NCBI GenBank assembly: GCA_001295775.1
Contig: LJIA01000009.1
Coordinates: 42,216 to 106,215, forward strand
From: a beta proteobacterium AAP99
Lineage (GTDB): Bacteria; Pseudomonadota; Gammaproteobacteria; Burkholderiales; Burkholderiaceae_C
Direction of reading: 5' to 3'
Length of the DNA stretch: 64,000 bases
Both the position numbers and the translations under genes were made by a program. The notes beneath the pieces were generated by a model. It saw only the letters and a list, made by a program, of their open reading frames with translations, was not told the DNA's origin and searched no databases. Positions 61,270 through 64,000 of this stretch are shown one piece after another. The first letter of the stretch is position 1; each line of letters begins with the position of its first letter.

Positions 61270-64000
61270 TTACGCGCCGGTGCGCATCAGCGGCGCGCTC
61301 AGCGCTTCCTGCAGGGTGTTGGCGCTTTCTGCCAGGTGGGCGCGGGCTTCCGGCGAGCGGTTGCCCTTGCCCTGCGCCGCCTTGAGCTGGGCGAGCAGGC
61401 TGCGGGCCTGTTCGCGCATGAGCGCCTTGGCGTCCGCCGGCATGGTGGGCGCGGGGCGCACCAGCTGTTCGGCCAGGGCGCGTACGTGCTCGCGCTGCAG
61501 GTTGCGGCGGAAGAGGTTGATGTCTGCGCCGCTGCCCAACTCGGACCACACGGCGCCACGCACCGTCTCATACACCTCGGACAGGCGCATCGGGTTGCCG
61601 GTGTCGCGCTGCGAGTTCTCCAGCAGGTTGGTGGCGGTGCGGTCATTGAGCAGCAGGGCCAGCACGCCGCGCTGGGTGGTCAGCACCTCGTTGGCCAGGC
61701 GGTATTCGGTGCTCGGGGGCGGGCCACCGGCGGCGGCTGCGTCGCTGATCTCCAGGCGCGTGGCCGTGAGCTTCTGCACGAAGTCCGGCTTGAACTTGAA
61801 GGCGTTGGTGGAGAGCACGTTACTGGCCAGCACCTGCAGCGCCTCACGCTGTTTGGCGGCAGGCACGGGCGTGATGGGGTTGCGGTTGGTGCCCGCAAAG
61901 TCACGCACCACATTGGCGCCACCCACGTAGCGGGCAGTGATGCTCGATGCACGGCGCATTTCCGTCATGCCGCGCTGCACCTGGCGGCGCAGGGTGGCAA
62001 AGCTCTGGCCCGGCTTGAGCTGGCGGCTCTGCGCGCGGCTCCAGAGGTCTTCCACGATGGCAAAGCGCTCCTTGGCAAAGGCGAGCGGGTCGTCACCCAG
62101 GTCGAACTGGTTCACCAGCGGGTCCATGCCCTCGAAGTTCTCTTCGTCGGACGAGTAGGCCAGCTGCGGCTCGGCACTGCGGCCGGCGATCTTGGCGAGT
62201 TCTGAAGCTTCCTGCTCGGGCGTGAAGGGCGTGTAGGCGTACTGGATGGCCCAGATGTCGTAGGCGCCCACGGTCTCCATGAAGTAGGGGCCCTGCGGCT
62301 TGCCGGCGCGGTTCAGGTTGAACGCGGGGTACTCCATGACCGAGCCGGTGATGCCGTTGGCCTTGACGAAGGCCGGGTCACGCAGCTTGGCCAGCGGGTG
62401 GATGGTGGATGCGCGGAAGTTGTGCCGCATGCCCAGGGTGTGGCCCACCTCGTGCATGGCGGTTTCCTTCAGCCAGCCAAACACAAACTGCTCGGCCTCC
62501 TTGCTGTCGAGGTCGATGTCGCCACGGGACTCAAGCACATCCATGGCAAAGCCCAGCTCGTGGGCCGATGCGGCGCCGATGTCGCAATACGCCTGCTCGC
62601 CGGCCGCGGTGCCGGGGATCATGCTGGCGTTGCCTGCACCGGCCAGGGTGCCGGCGGCTTCGGTGGCAAACAGGCGCAGGTTGCGCACGGTGTTGGCGTC
62701 GAAGGCGATGTCGGCGTCCAGAATCTCACCGGAGCGCGGATCGACCTGCGAGGGGCCAATGGCGCCGTAGGCCGAGCGCGGCACGGTCTGCCAGCGGATG
62801 GAAGCGCGGCGCACGTCGGCGGTGTCCCAGTCGGCATCGGCCGGCTGCATTTCCACACGCACGGCGTTCTTGAAGCCGGCCTTCTCGAAGGCCTTGTTCC
62901 ACTCCAGTACCCCTTGGCGGATGGGTTCGCGGTACTTCTCGGGAATGTTGCGGTCCAGCCAGAAGGTGATGGGCTTGACCGGCTCGGAGATCGCGGCGTT
63001 CGGGTCTTTCTTCTCCAGGCGCCAGCGGTTCACCTGGTGCATGCGGGCGGTGGTGGACTTTTCGTTGTCGAAGTCCCAGACCGGGGTGGTGAAGAAGCCG
63101 ACGCGCGGGTCTGCCGCGCGGGCGCGCATGGGCTGCGCAGGCAGCGAGGAGAAGCTGTAGTAGTAGGTGAAGAACAGGCTGCGTGCGTCCGGCAGCGTCA
63201 CGGGCACGGAGGGCACCGGGGCGCCCGGGGGCAGGGGCGCACCGCCTGTGGGCTGCGGCGTGGCGATGCGCGCCGTGCCGTAATGCGCCTTCACGCTGAA
63301 GGCGACGCGGTCACTTTCCACCCAGGTCTTCTCGATGCTGCTGTTGCGCGCGTCGATGGCGTAGTTCTGGCGGTAGTTGCGCTCCAGCACGCCGCTTGTG
63401 TACGGAATGTCCGTGAACAGCAGGGCATTGGCCTCCACCAGGAAGGTCTTGCGCTCCGGGTGCGGCGCCGACAGCACGGGAATGCTGCCGATCAGACTGT
63501 CGGAGAAGTTCTGCTCCACTGTGAGCGCCGTCGGCGTACCGGGCTTGGCCACGCCTGAGAGGTTCTGCGCGATCACCTGCAGGGTGTTGCCGACGCGGCG
63601 CAGCTCGATCACCTGGCTCTTGCCCACGCCCCAGCTGCCGCCCATCAGGCCACCCATGAGCTGCGGCTCGCCGATGCCGTTCATCACGTTCACGGCGAAG
63701 AACATCGGCTTGTTGAGCTGCTCGGGGCTGATCTCGATCAGCACGCGCTCGTCCTTGGTCCAGAGCGGCAGGAAGCCGTCCTTGCGCTTGGCGTCACGGC
63801 TGACTTCAGCAAACGGACGCAGTGCACCGGGGGCCGGAGCGCCGGCACCGGCGGGCGGTGTGGCACCGGGTGCGGCCGCGGCAGGCGCACCGGCTCCGGG
63901 GGCAGCAGGCGCGGCACCCGGCGTACCCGGCGCGGCGGCCGGGCGCGGCGCTGCGGGGGCTGCTGCAGCCGGAGCGGGTGCAGCGGCCGGGGCGGGCGCC
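61270..64000 (-). CDS. Zinc-dependent metalloprotease (DUF5117/DUF5118 type), 5' part missing
   Basis: The frame is open from the stop at 61270 to the window end, over 900 residues, so the N-terminus is off the edge. The zinc motif HEVGHTLGMRHNFRAS (HExxHxxGxxH) is present about a third from the C-terminus, with SVMEYPAFNLNR as the Met-turn-like follow-up. LPDARSLFFTYYYSFSSLPAQ and WNKAFEKAGFKNAV are typical of the DUF5117-containing zinc protease family in Proteobacteria. The visible N-terminal part is an Ala/Pro/Gly-rich linker (63770-64000). These proteins are usually exported; function unknown. Confidence 0.9.
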   Translation of the reverse strand, partial: APAPAAAPAPAAAAPAAPRPAAAPGTPGAAPAAPGAGAPAAAAPGATPPAGAGAPAPGALRPFAEVSRDAKRKDGFLPLWTKDERVLIEISPEQLNKPMFFAVNVMNGIGEPQLMGGLMGGSWGVGKSQVIELRRVGNTLQVIAQNLSGVAKPGTPTALTVEQNFSDSLIGSIPVLSAPHPERKTFLVEANALLFTDIPYTSGVLERNYRQNYAIDARNSSIEKTWVESDRVAFSVKAHYGTARIATPQPTGGAPLPPGAPVPSVPVTLPDARSLFFTYYYSFSSLPAQPMRARAADPRVGFFTTPVWDFDNEKSTTARMHQVNRWRLEKKDPNAAISEPVKPITFWLDRNIPEKYREPIRQGVLEWNKAFEKAGFKNAVRVEMQPADADWDTADVRRASIRWQTVPRSAYGAIGPSQVDPRSGEILDADIAFDANTVRNLRLFATEAAGTLAGAGNASMIPGTAAGEQAYCDIGAASAHELGFAMDVLESRGDIDLDSKEAEQFVFGWLKETAMHEVGHTLGMRHNFRASTIHPLAKLRDPAFVKANGITGSVMEYPAFNLNRAGKPQGPYFMETVGAYDIWAIQYAYTPFTPEQEASELAKIAGRSAEPQLAYSSDEENFEGMDPLVNQFDLGDDPLAFAKERFAIVEDLWSRAQSRQLKPGQSFATLRRQVQRGMTEMRRASSITARYVGGANVVRDFAGTNRNPITPVPAAKQREALQVLASNVLSTNAFKFKPDFVQKLTATRLEISDAAAAGGPPPSTEYRLANEVLTTQRGVLALLLNDRTATNLLENSQRDTGNPMRLSEVYETVRGAVWSELGSGADINLFRRNLQREHVRALAEQLVRPAPTMPADAKALMREQARSLLAQLKAAQGKGNRSPEARAHLAESANTLQEALSAPLMRTGA

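Overview
The window is GC-rich chromosomal DNA from a betaproteobacterium, most likely order Burkholderiales and perhaps a Comamonadaceae- or Rubrivivax-like lineage. This is judged from gene content and order: a two-component pair next to recA-recX-DUF2889-sucC-sucD-terC, a glyQ/glyS two-subunit glycyl-tRNA synthetase, a zf-CHCC protein beside ilvE, a YheT hydrolase, DUF3455, and phoH-ybeY ... corC-lnt. No rRNA genes are present. One tRNA gene (CAT anticodon) lies at 6.4 kb.

Layout. 0-3.2 kb: a truncated envelope protein, a secreted esterase, and a compact type II restriction-modification pair (XhoI/PaeR7I-type nuclease plus a beta-class methyltransferase) placed downstream of glnS. 3.3-11.4 kb: glnS, a periplasmic solute-binding-like protein, tRNA, an MHS-type transporter and a sensor kinase/response regulator pair. 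11.9-17.7 kb: recA with an upstream LexA-type box, recX, a DUF2889 gene, sucCD and a TerC/YjbE-type membrane protein. 17.8-24.3 kb: a phospho-signalling cluster made of a CHASE2-Ser/Thr kinase, a PP2C phosphatase, a two-FHA protein and a CHASE2-class III cyclase with altered active-site residues. 24.5-28.6 kb: type IV pilin, its TfpX/TfpZ-type accessory protein, moaC and an M48 metalloprotease. 29.2-34.3 kb: a decayed IS3-family element, then a secreted YD-repeat (Rhs-like) protein with a variable C-terminus and an overlapping small gene that looks like a toxin/immunity arrangement. 34.5-53.6 kb: mostly housekeeping and metabolic genes (YheT hydrolase, purU, an ECF sigma/anti-sigma pair, ilvE, azlCD, glyQS, lnt, corC).

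53.8-59.6 kb is the main accessory region. A set of small, mostly unrecognised genes, all on the plus strand, is separated by short imperfect palindromes with integron attC features: a GTTRRRY right end, and an upstream gene stop codon that lies inside the left end. No integrase is visible, so this looks like a cluster of attC sites lacking an integrase. It splits the widely conserved phoH-ybeY-corC-lnt order. Two diverged ~200-bp direct repeats each precede a cassette cluster. One cassette protein carries an RNxxxH-type HEPN motif and one attC is interrupted by a nested inverted-repeat element. 59.7-64 kb: ybeY, phoH and the 3' part of a large zinc metalloprotease gene that runs off the window.

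Intergenic regions carry at least seven copies of a ~50-65 bp REP-like palindrome, found on both strands, and two copies of a second ~50-bp repeat. All calls come from reading translations, motifs and spacing; no database search was run.
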